This document shows positions 27,964 through 34,361 of a DNA stretch of 34,361 nucleotides, piece after piece; position 1 is the stretch's first letter, and the number at the start of each line of letters is the position of its first letter. The translations under genes were made by a program, and so were the position numbers. Source of the DNA: Amycolatopsis taiwanensis DSM 45107 (lineage in GTDB: Bacteria > Actinomycetota > Actinomycetes > Mycobacteriales > Pseudonocardiaceae); assembly GCF_000519205.1 (NCBI RefSeq), contig NZ_KI912598.1, forward strand, positions 16,038-50,398. The letters run 5' to 3'. The notes below the pieces were generated by a model. That model saw only the letters and a program-made list of their open reading frames with translations, was not told the DNA's origin and did no database searches.

Positions 27964-28619
27964 GGCTCGTCGTCGCCCGCTGTCAGGTCGACTACGTCGG
28001 CCGGTTGACTGCGCATCTGCCGATGGCCAATCGGGTGCTCATGGTGAAAGCCGATGGCTCGGTTCTCGTCCACTCGGATGGCGGGTCCTACAAACCTCTC
28101 AACTGGATGTCGCCGCCGTGCTGGCTGATTGAAGACCCGGACATCTGGACGGTGCAGAACAAGGCCGGTGAGAAGCTCGTCATCACGATCGACGAGATCA
28201 TGCACGACTCGAAGCACGACTTGGGTGTCGATCCCGGCTTGCAGAAGGACGGCGTCGAGGCGCACCTGCAGGAGTTGCTTGCCGAGCACGTGACCACGCT
28301 CGGCGAAGGGTGGTCGCTGGTGCGCCGGGAGTACCCGACCGCGATCGGCCCGGTGGACCTCATGTGCCGGGATTCGGCCGGGGCCAGTGTCGCGGTGGAG
28401 ATCAAGCGGCGCGGTGAGATCGACGGCGTCGAGCAGTTGACCAGGTACCTGGAGTTGCTCAACCGTGATCCGCTGTTGGCGCCGGTGAAGGGTGTTTTCG
28501 CCGCGCAGCAGATCAAGCCGCAGGCCCGCACGCTCGCCGAGGACCGGGGCATTCGCTGCGTGGTGCTGGACTACGACGCCTTGCGCGGCACCGACTCCGA
28601 CGAGTTCCGTCTGTTCTGA
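27960..28619 (+). CDS. nucS: Mismatch-specific endonuclease NucS/EndoMS
   Basis: NucS cuts both strands at G-T, G-G and T-T mismatches and carries out mismatch repair in actinobacteria that lack MutS/MutL. The 219-residue protein has the N-terminal DNA-binding/dimerisation domain (CQVDYVGRLTAHLPM, then KPLNWMSPP) and a RecB-like nuclease core with D133 (VDLMC), E147 and K149 (VAVEIKRRG). It ends in EFRLF, a tail like the beta-clamp binding end known in this family. The GTG start overlaps the stop of the truncated upstream copy, and GAGGGGG lies about 9 nt before it. NucS also lies downstream of murA in mycobacteria. Confidence 0.93.
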   Translation: MRLVVARCQVDYVGRLTAHLPMANRVLMVKADGSVLVHSDGGSYKPLNWMSPPCWLIEDPDIWTVQNKAGEKLVITIDEIMHDSKHDLGVDPGLQKDGVEAHLQELLAEHVTTLGEGWSLVRREYPTAIGPVDLMCRDSAGASVAVEIKRRGEIDGVEQLTRYLELLNRDPLLAPVKGVFAAQQIKPQARTLAEDRGIRCVVLDYDALRGTDSDEFRLF

Positions 28620-28664
28620 CCCGCCCCCGAGCGACATCTCGGTCGGCGCCGCCGGAATACGATC

Positions 28665-28802
28665 GTGACCGTGAGTCCGGGCACCGTGCTGGCAGCCGGG
28701 CCCCGGTTGGTTCTGGAGTTCGCGGCCAGGTCCGGGGTCGACGGTCGCCGGCTGGCTCGCCAGGCGCGTCTGGACACCGTCTGGCGGGCAAGGATGCGCT
28801 GA
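28665..28802 (+). pseudogene. AraC-family regulator N-terminal fragment
   Basis: From GTG 28665 or 28671 a frame of about 43-45 codons reads PRLVLEFAARSGVDGRRLA and RQARLD, the pattern of the first helices of AraC-type regulators of the arabinose-binding-domain group (a residue block like EAAVEAGVDPAALLAEAGLD). It stops at 28802, having run out of phase into symporter sequence that starts at about 28784. I read this as the surviving 5' end of a regulator gene fused by deletion to a symporter remnant. The resemblance is short, so confidence is limited. Confidence 0.4.
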
Positions 28803-29506
28803 GCGGGGTGACTTTCAACGACGCGCTGTTGCTGCTCATGCGCGATCTGCTGCCAAACGGCGTGCTCGGCATCGCGGTCGCCGGTCTGCTCGCTTGCTTC
28901 ATGGCGGGGATGGCGGCGAACCTGTCCTCGTTCAACACCGTGTTCACCCACGACATCTGGCGGACCTACCTGAAGAAGGGCCGTCCGGACCGCTACTACC
29001 TGGCCACCGGGCGCGGGGTCACGGCAGGGGCGGCGATCCTGGCCATCGGCGCGGCGTTCATCGCGTCGACGTACTCGAACCTGATGGACTACCTGCAGAC
29101 GTTGTTCTCCTTCTTCAACGCGCCGTTGTTCGCCACCTTCATCCTCGGCATGTTCTGGAAGCGGATGTCGCCGCATGCGGGTTGGTCCGGTCTCGTGGTC
29201 GGCACGGCTGCCGCCGTCGTGATCTTCCTGCTCTGCCGGGTCGGCGTGTTCACGCTGCCCGGCCAGGGCACCAGCTTCCTCGCCGCGGCGGTGGCGTTCG
29301 TGGTGGACATCGTGGTGAGCGTGGTGGTTTCCCTTGTCACCAAACCGAAACCCGACGCCGAACTGGTCGGCCTGGTGCACTCGCTGACCCCGAAGGCGGC
29401 CCGCCAGCACGCGACCACCGGTGAGGACGCCGGTTGGTACCGCCGGCCAGGCCTGCTCGCCGGCGTCGTCCTGGCTCTCGCGATCGCCCTGAACGCCGGC
29501 TTCTAG
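28784..29506 (+). pseudogene. 5'-truncated sodium:solute symporter gene
   Basis: The 240 codons align without gaps to residues 327-566 of the intact symporter encoded at 29630-31330, with roughly five of six residues identical and mainly conservative differences. The first 326 codons, including the start and half of the membrane spans, are missing. Homology begins abruptly at AGKDALSG (AGKGAPSG in the paralogue), right after the AraC-like fragment. A GTG at 28808 could start a 232-residue product, but without the N-terminal half of the LeuT-like fold transport is not expected. Confidence 0.85.
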
Positions 29507-29629
29507 GAGCCCTGAGGGCTGAGGAAGTCGGCCTGCTCGGGCGCTTATGGTCAGCACGATCGACTACGTGGTAGTAACGTTCGGTTGTCACCTCACCTGT
29601 TAGATGATGTTGACTCCGGAGGTACGCCG

Positions 29630-31330
29630 GTGCATGTCCTGGCCGCAGCGAACCTGCGACTTGACGCGCATGTGATCGACTACGTGTTGGTCGCGTTCTA
29701 TTTCGTGCTGGTGCTCGGCATCGGCTATCTGGCCCGCAAACAAGTGTCCAGCAGTCTCGACTTCTTCCTGTCCGGTCGTTCGCTGCCGGCTTGGGTGACC
29801 GGGCTGGCGTTCATCTCGGCGAACCTCGGGGCGGTCGAGGTCATGGGCATGTCGGCCAACGGGGCCGAGTACGGCTTGCCCACCGCGCATTACTTCTGGA
29901 TCGGCGCCATCCCGGCGATGTTGTTCCTCGGCATCGTGATGATGCCGTTTTACTACGGCTCCAAGGTGCGCAGCGTGCCCGAGTTCATGCGGCGACGCTT
30001 CGGCTCCGCGGCGCACCTGGTGAACGGCATCAGCTTCGCGCTGGCCCAGATCCTGATCGCGGGCGCCAACCTCTACCTGCTGGCCAGTGTGGTCAATCTG
30101 CTGCTCGGGTGGCCGATCTGGTTGTCCATCGTGGTGGCCGCGCTGATCGTGCTGACCTATACGGCGTTGGGCGGCTTGTCTGCCGCGATCTACAACGAGG
30201 TGCTGCAGTTCTTCGTCATCGTGGCCGCGCTGGTGCCGCTGACCGTGGTCGGCCTGGTCAAGGTCGGCGGCTGGCAGGGCCTGGTCGACAAGGTGACCAA
30301 CGGCCCGGGCGGCGCGGCGCAGCTGCACTCGTGGCCCGGCAACCAGCTCACCGGGTTCACCAGCAATTTCCTGTCGGTGCTCGGCCTGGTCTTCGGCCTC
30401 GGGTTCGTGCTTTCCTTCGGCTACTGGACGACGAACTTCGTCGAGGTACAGCGCGCGATGGCGTCGAAGAGCATGTCCGCCGCCCGCCGGACGCCGATCA
30501 TCGGCGCGTTTCCCAAGATGTTCATACCATTCATCGTGATCATTCCGGGCATGATCGCCGCGGTCACGGTGACCGAGTTGATGGGCGAGAACAAGGCCGC
30601 GCTGATAGCCGGCAAGGGTGCTCCGAGCGGGGCGACCTTCAACAACGCGCTGTTGCTGCTCATGCGCGATCTGCTGCCCAACGGCATGCTCGGCATCGCG
30701 GTCGCCGGTCTGCTCGCCTCGTTCATGGCGGGGATGGCGGCGAACCTGTCGTCGTTCAACACCGTGTTCACCTACGACATCTGGCAGACCTACCTCAGGA
30801 AGGACCGGTCGGACCGCTACTACCTGAACTTCGGCCGCGGGGTCACCGCCGCAGCGTCCATTCTGGCCATCGGCACGGCGTTCATCGCCTCGTCGTACTC
30901 GAACCTGATGGACTACCTGCAGACGCTGTTCTCGTTCTTCAACGCGCCGTTGTTCGCCACCTTCATCCTCGGCATGTTCTGGAAGCGAATGTCCCCGCAC
31001 GCCGGCTGGTCCGGGCTCGTGCTCGGCACGGCCTCGGCGGTCACGGTGTTCGTGCTCAGCAAGGTCGGCGTGTTCACGCTGCCCGGCCAGGGCACCAGCT
31101 TCATCGCCGCGTCGGTGGCGTTCGTGGTGGACATCGTGGTGAGCGTGGTGGTCACCGTTGCCACCAAGCCGAAGGCCGATACGGAACTGGTCGGCCTGGT
31201 CTACTCGCTGACCCCCAAGACGGCCCGGCAGCACGCGACCACCGGTGAGGACGCCGGCTGGTACCGCAGGCCGGGCCTGCTCGCCGGCATCGCTCTGGCC
31301 CTCGTGATCGCGCTGAACGTCATCTTCTAG
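29630..31330 (+). CDS. Sodium:solute symporter (SSS family)
   Basis: A 566-residue protein with about 14 hydrophobic segments of the LeuT-like SSS fold. The N-terminal DFFLSGRSLPAWVTGLAF block is the family hallmark. SSS carriers import sugars, organic acids, amino acids or vitamins with Na+. The substrate is not evident. I prefer GTG 29630, which has GGAGG 7 nt upstream, over the open frame from 29585. A truncated paralogue lies directly upstream and a two-span small protein 8 nt downstream, which suggests that the original locus was a regulator followed by duplicated symporters. Confidence 0.88.
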   Translation: MHVLAAANLRLDAHVIDYVLVAFYFVLVLGIGYLARKQVSSSLDFFLSGRSLPAWVTGLAFISANLGAVEVMGMSANGAEYGLPTAHYFWIGAIPAMLFLGIVMMPFYYGSKVRSVPEFMRRRFGSAAHLVNGISFALAQILIAGANLYLLASVVNLLLGWPIWLSIVVAALIVLTYTALGGLSAAIYNEVLQFFVIVAALVPLTVVGLVKVGGWQGLVDKVTNGPGGAAQLHSWPGNQLTGFTSNFLSVLGLVFGLGFVLSFGYWTTNFVEVQRAMASKSMSAARRTPIIGAFPKMFIPFIVIIPGMIAAVTVTELMGENKAALIAGKGAPSGATFNNALLLLMRDLLPNGMLGIAVAGLLASFMAGMAANLSSFNTVFTYDIWQTYLRKDRSDRYYLNFGRGVTAAASILAIGTAFIASSYSNLMDYLQTLFSFFNAPLFATFILGMFWKRMSPHAGWSGLVLGTASAVTVFVLSKVGVFTLPGQGTSFIAASVAFVVDIVVSVVVTVATKPKADTELVGLVYSLTPKTARQHATTGEDAGWYRRPGLLAGIALALVIALNVIF

Positions 31331-31338
31331 GAGCACTC

Positions 31339-31596
31339 ATGGCTGACGAACCCCCGCGCACCCACCGGGCCGCGTTCGACGTCCGGATGATCATCGCGCT
31401 GCTGATCGGGGTCTACGGTCTGGTCCTGACCGTCATGGGGCTGGCGTTCACGCCGGCCCACCAGGTCGCGAAGGCAGCCGGCGTCAACATCAACCTGTGG
31501 GCCGGGATCGGCATGCTCGTCTTCGCGGCCCTGTTCGTACTGTGGACGGTGCTGCGGCCGATCCGCGTGCCCGACGAGCCGCCCAACGGCGAATAG
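31339..31596 (+). CDS. Small two-span membrane protein in the symporter operon
   Basis: An 85-residue protein with two hydrophobic segments (about 17-37 and 52-69) and charged, Pro-rich ends. AGGAG lies before ATG 31339, 8 nt after the symporter stop, so the two are surely cotranscribed. Small two-span proteins beside SSS genes may be accessory subunits, but I know no function for this one. No homologue follows the truncated paralogue. Confidence 0.7.
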   Translation: MADEPPRTHRAAFDVRMIIALLIGVYGLVLTVMGLAFTPAHQVAKAAGVNINLWAGIGMLVFAALFVLWTVLRPIRVPDEPPNGE

Positions 31597-31654
31597 CAGC
31601 GTTGTCCGGAGCGGGACGACGGCGGCGAGGCTATCGTCAGTGAGTACTGATAGA

Positions 31655-31795
31655 ACACCATTGAAAACGTGAGATGAGCACCCGCGCAACGCACCACAGC
31701 ACTGCACGGGGGCGGGAAGGCAGGCCGCCCTCGCGGTAAACCGGCGGGCGACGATGGATGTCACGGCCTGGCTGCCCGCACACGTTCTGAACAAC
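31655..31795 (-). repeat. Structured roughly 130-bp repeat, copy 3 (inverted)
   Basis: On the minus strand it begins TTGTTCAGAACGTGTGCGGG, as copy 2 does, and keeps the later blocks. Outer stem: CGTGTGCGGG (31784-31775) with CCCGCCCCCG (31716-31707), 8 of 10. Central stem on the plus strand: GCCC-TCG-CGGT-AA-ACCG-GC-GGGC (31727-31749), 8 pairs that use bases different from copies 1 and 2. There is no minus-strand gene downstream, which speaks against a purely cis-acting leader. The 315-nt gap also holds the dhaK promoter, which I cannot place. Confidence 0.5.
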
Positions 31796-31911
31796 ACTGA
31801 CACTTCGGACGGTGTCCGCGGCAAGCGACCAAGATCATCCGTTCTGTGCTCCCCAAACTGCCGCGCACGTGATAACAAGGTCCAGGAGCGCAGCCAACGG
31901 AGGCGAGCACG

Positions 31912-32913
31912 ATGAAGAAGATCATCAATGATCCGTCCACGGTGGTCACCGAGTCGTTGCGTGGCCTCGCCGCCGCGCATGCCGACCTGGTGCGGGTGCG
32001 GGAGGACCCGGCGGTGGTGATCCGCGCGGACGCTCCGGTGTCCGGAAAGGTCGCGGTGATCTCGGGTGGCGGCTCCGGGCACGAGCCGTTGCACAGCGGG
32101 TTCGTCGGGCGGGGAATGCTGGACGCCGCCGTCCCGGGCGCCGTCTTCACCTCGCCCACGCCGGATGCCGTGCAGGCCGCGGTCGAGGCGACCACGGGGG
32201 AGGCCGGTGCGCTGCTGATCGTGAAGAACTACACCGGAGACGTGCTCAACTTCGAGACCGCGGGCGAGCTGGCCGCGGCGGACGGTCTCGACGTGCGAAG
32301 CGTGGTGATCGACGACGACGTGGCCGTCGCGGATTCGACGTACACCGCGGGACGCCGCGGCGTGGGCGGGACGGTGCTGCTGGAGAAGATCGCCGGTGCC
32401 GCGGCCGAGCGTGGTGACTCGCTGGACGTCGTGGAAACGTTGGCGCGCCAGGTGATCGGGCAGGTGCGTTCGATCGGGGTCGCGCTCGCGGCGCCGACGG
32501 TGCCGCATGTCGGCACGCCGAGCTTCGACCTCGGCGCGGACGAGATCGAGTTCGGCATCGGCATCCACGGTGAGCCCGGCCGCGAGCGGATCAAGGCCGA
32601 ACCGGCCGAGGCCCTGGTGACGCGGATGCTCGACGCGGTGGTGGAGGACCTGCCGTTCGCCGACGGCGACCGGGTGCTGCTGTTCACCAACTCGATGGGC
32701 GGCACCCCGCCGATCGAGTTGTACCTGGCGCATGGCATAGCGGAGCGGCTGCTGGCCGAACGCGGCATCACCGTCGCGCGGCGGCTGGTCGGCCCCTACA
32801 TCACCAGCCTGGAGATGCAGGGCATCAGCCTCACCCTGCTGAGACTGGACGACGATCTGATCGAGCTGTGGGACGCGCCGGTTCACACGCCGGCCTTGCG
32901 ATGGGGGGTCTGA
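31912..32913 (+). CDS. dhaK: Dihydroxyacetone kinase subunit DhaK
   Basis: DhaK binds dihydroxyacetone covalently through a histidine and accepts phosphate from ADP-bound DhaL. The 333-residue protein has the SGGGSGHEPLH block (H57), KNYTGD with D110 and the substrate-binding H219 in GIGIHGEPG, equivalent to E. coli H56, D109 and H218. AACGGAGG precedes ATG 31912. It is the first gene of a dhaKLM operon. Confidence 0.95.
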   Translation: MKKIINDPSTVVTESLRGLAAAHADLVRVREDPAVVIRADAPVSGKVAVISGGGSGHEPLHSGFVGRGMLDAAVPGAVFTSPTPDAVQAAVEATTGEAGALLIVKNYTGDVLNFETAGELAAADGLDVRSVVIDDDVAVADSTYTAGRRGVGGTVLLEKIAGAAAERGDSLDVVETLARQVIGQVRSIGVALAAPTVPHVGTPSFDLGADEIEFGIGIHGEPGRERIKAEPAEALVTRMLDAVVEDLPFADGDRVLLFTNSMGGTPPIELYLAHGIAERLLAERGITVARRLVGPYITSLEMQGISLTLLRLDDDLIELWDAPVHTPALRWGV

Positions 32914-32914
32914 C

Positions 32915-33544
32915 ATGGGATGCACCGCCGAGGACATCGCGGGTGCGCTGCATGCCGCCGCCGGGGTGATCGCCGAGCACCGGATCGAGCTGATCGAGCT
33001 CGACCGGGCGATCGGCGATGGTGACCACGGCGAGAACATGAACCGGGGCTTCACCGCCATAGTGTCCACATTGGAGGACAAGGTGCCGGATGGCCCTGGC
33101 GCGGTGCTGAAGCTGGCGGCGACCACGTTGATTTCCAAGGTCGGCGGTGCCGCGGGACCGTTGTACGGTACGGCTTTTCTGCGCGCGGCGACCTCGCTGG
33201 GTGCCGTGGAGGAGATGGACGGCCCGGCCGTGGCGACCGCGTTGCGAGCGGCCCTGGAGGGAGTGCAGGCGCGCGGAAAGGCCGTGGCGGGGGACAAGAC
33301 GATGGTCGACGCGCTGATCCCCGCGGTCGCCGCCGCCGAGGCCGCCGTGGGCGAAACGGGCGCCGACGTGACCGCCGTGCTCGCGGCCGCGGCCGCCGCG
33401 GCCGCGAAGGGTGCGGAGGACACTGTGGACATGGTGGCGCGCAAGGGAAGAGCGTCCTATCTCGGTGAGCGCAGCGCCGGTCACCTCGATCCAGGGGCAC
33501 GATCCACGGCCTTGATCCTCGGTGCGTTGGCGGAGGCCCGATGA
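32915..33544 (+). CDS. dhaL: Dihydroxyacetone kinase subunit DhaL
   Basis: DhaL holds ADP as a cofactor that is phosphorylated by DhaM and passes phosphate to dihydroxyacetone. The 209-residue protein shows the Mg-ADP-binding aspartates D30, D35 and D37 in ELDRAIGDGDHGENMNRGF and the ADP-loop KVGGAAGPLYGTAFL. The ATG at 32915 begins 1 nt after the dhaK stop. The stop overlaps the dhaM start (ATGA, 33541-33544). An Ala-rich low-complexity stretch lies at about 135-170. Confidence 0.95.
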   Translation: MGCTAEDIAGALHAAAGVIAEHRIELIELDRAIGDGDHGENMNRGFTAIVSTLEDKVPDGPGAVLKLAATTLISKVGGAAGPLYGTAFLRAATSLGAVEEMDGPAVATALRAALEGVQARGKAVAGDKTMVDALIPAVAAAEAAVGETGADVTAVLAAAAAAAAKGAEDTVDMVARKGRASYLGERSAGHLDPGARSTALILGALAEAR

Positions 33545-34245
33545 GCGTCGGGCTGGTTTTGGTCTCCCACAGCGCCAAGCTCGCCGAAGGACTGGCGGAG
33601 GTGGCCGCGCAGATGGCTCCGGACGTCACGCTCGTTCCGGCCGGCGGCCTGCCCGACGGCGGTATCGGCACCGACTACGAAGCCGTCGCGGCGGCGGTCG
33701 CCCGGGCCGATTCCGGTGACGGCGTGGTGCTGCTCTACGACCTGGGCAGCGCGCAGATGACCGCCGAGCTGGTGGTCGAGTCGCTGGACGACCCGGTCGC
33801 GGTGCTCGCCGACGCGCCGTTCGTGGAGGGCGCGGTCGCGGCCGCGGTCGCCGCCCAGGGTGGGACGACCCGGGACGGTGTGGTGGCGGCCGCGGTGGCC
33901 GCGGGTGGTACGCGCGCCCAGGCGCCGGAGGCCGTGCCCGCGGAGGCGGGCACGGAACAACTGGACCTGGTGCTCACCAACGAGATCGGCCTGCACGCCC
34001 GGCCGGCCGCGTTGCTGGCCCGGAGCGTGGCCAAGCTGGACGCGGAGGTCCGGGTCCGGCTGGGCGAGAAGGAGGAGGACGCGCGCAGCGTGCTGGCGCT
34101 GATGGCGCTCGGCGCACGCAAGGGCGACCGCCTCGAGATCTCCGCGCGCGGGGCGCAGGCCGGGCAGGCCCTGCAGGCGATAAAAGACCTCGCGGAGCGG
34201 AACTTCGACGAGCCCGGCAACGTCTCTGATACATCGGCGCGCTGA
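33541..34245 (+). CDS. dhaM: PTS-dependent dihydroxyacetone kinase phosphotransferase subunit DhaM (EIIA-HPr)
   Basis: DhaM takes phosphate from the general PTS and rephosphorylates ADP on DhaL. The 234-residue protein has an EIIA-Man-type domain (about 1-130, phosphorylatable H10 in LVSHSAKLAEG), an Ala/Glu/Pro linker, then an HPr domain (about 140-225, H152 in IGLHARPAALLAR). The enzyme I-like third domain of E. coli DhaM is absent, so a separate enzyme I must supply phosphate. The ATG overlaps the dhaL stop. Confidence 0.93.
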   Translation: MSVGLVLVSHSAKLAEGLAEVAAQMAPDVTLVPAGGLPDGGIGTDYEAVAAAVARADSGDGVVLLYDLGSAQMTAELVVESLDDPVAVLADAPFVEGAVAAAVAAQGGTTRDGVVAAAVAAGGTRAQAPEAVPAEAGTEQLDLVLTNEIGLHARPAALLARSVAKLDAEVRVRLGEKEEDARSVLALMALGARKGDRLEISARGAQAGQALQAIKDLAERNFDEPGNVSDTSAR

Positions 34246-34288
34246 TCGTCACAACTCGCGCGTCCGGCATGACTGGAGGATGCGCGAG

Positions 34289-34361
34289 ATGACTCGGTAT
34301 CTGGGGGCGTTTGCCCTGTGCGCGGTTGCGCTGGTGCTTGCCGGGTGTACCACGACGATCA
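34289..34361 (+). CDS. Lipoprotein, 5' end only (window ends inside)
   Basis: From ATG 34289 (GGAGGA 8 nt upstream, better spaced than ATG 34280) the frame encodes a short basic start, a hydrophobic stretch and the lipobox LAGC with C20, followed by TTT. This is a clear Sec-type lipoprotein signal. Only 24 codons are in the window, so the function cannot be given. Confidence 0.7.
   Translation, partial: MTRYLGAFALCAVALVLAGCTTTI

Noticed and set aside
29600..31336. Long minus-strand frame opposite the symporter gene
   Set aside because: High-GC shadow frame. The plus strand has the SSS motifs, a Shine-Dalgarno and a paralogue conserved in the same frame.
1..34361. tRNA, rRNA, insertion sequences, phage or integrase genes
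   Set aside because: No cloverleaf-like sequence, transposase, integrase or paired terminal repeats with a coding cargo were recognised in the window.

Overview
This is a chromosomal segment from a high-GC actinomycete. The gene order prfA - prmC - tsaC/sua5 - wecA - atp operon - DUF2550 - PduO adenosyltransferase - murA matches the remembered Mycobacterium tuberculosis order Rv1299-Rv1315. NucS, MurA with Asp at the catalytic-Cys position, ethylmalonyl-CoA mutase and an Ehu-type ectoine transporter fit a Pseudonocardiaceae member such as Amycolatopsis. The genus is an inference.

Layout. 1-3986: translation and tRNA modification (prfA, prmC, tsaC) and the first enzyme of the arabinogalactan linker (wecA). 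3987-4576: non-coding leader with a promoter module that recurs at 13446. 4577-12745: the ATP synthase operon with two AtpI/AtpZ-like proteins, a, c, two b-type stators, delta, alpha, gamma, beta and epsilon. The second b gene and delta are separate, coupled cistrons corresponding to the two halves of the mycobacterial b-delta fusion. 12746-17353: DUF2550, a small membrane protein, adenosyltransferase, an M16 peptidase homologue and murA. 17354-18359: a 1-kb gene-free region with 21-bp repeats, a strong hairpin, a probable GlnR operator and a structured repeat leading into amtB. 18360-22516: amtB, a LysE-type exporter and ethylmalonyl-CoA mutase. 22805-25840: ehuBCDA transporter. 25884-28619: a crotonase-fold protein, the second 21-bp array, a NUDIX hydrolase and nucS preceded by a truncated copy of its own 5' end. 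28620-31596: a deletion scar joining an AraC-like fragment to the 3' part of a sodium:solute symporter gene, then the intact paralogue and a small membrane partner. 31912-34245: dhaKLM. The window ends inside a lipoprotein gene.

The most interesting non-coding features are: (1) two loci of 21-bp tandem units in opposed orientations, each hinged on a 17-bp-stem, 3-nt-loop hairpin whose arm has the same sequence as the repeat unit; (2) a roughly 130-bp repeat in three copies (12764, 18171, and inverted at 31795), in which a central stem is kept although its sequence changes; (3) a duplicated promoter module with constant spacing but a divergent spacer (4052 and 13446). I do not recognise any of the three as described families.

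Functional links: the adenosyltransferase can supply adenosylcobalamin to the ethylmalonyl-CoA mutase. AmtB with the putative GlnR boxes handles nitrogen entry, Ehu handles compatible-solute uptake, and DhaKLM with the general PTS proteins phosphorylates dihydroxyacetone. No tRNA, rRNA, insertion sequence, phage gene or CRISPR array was seen.
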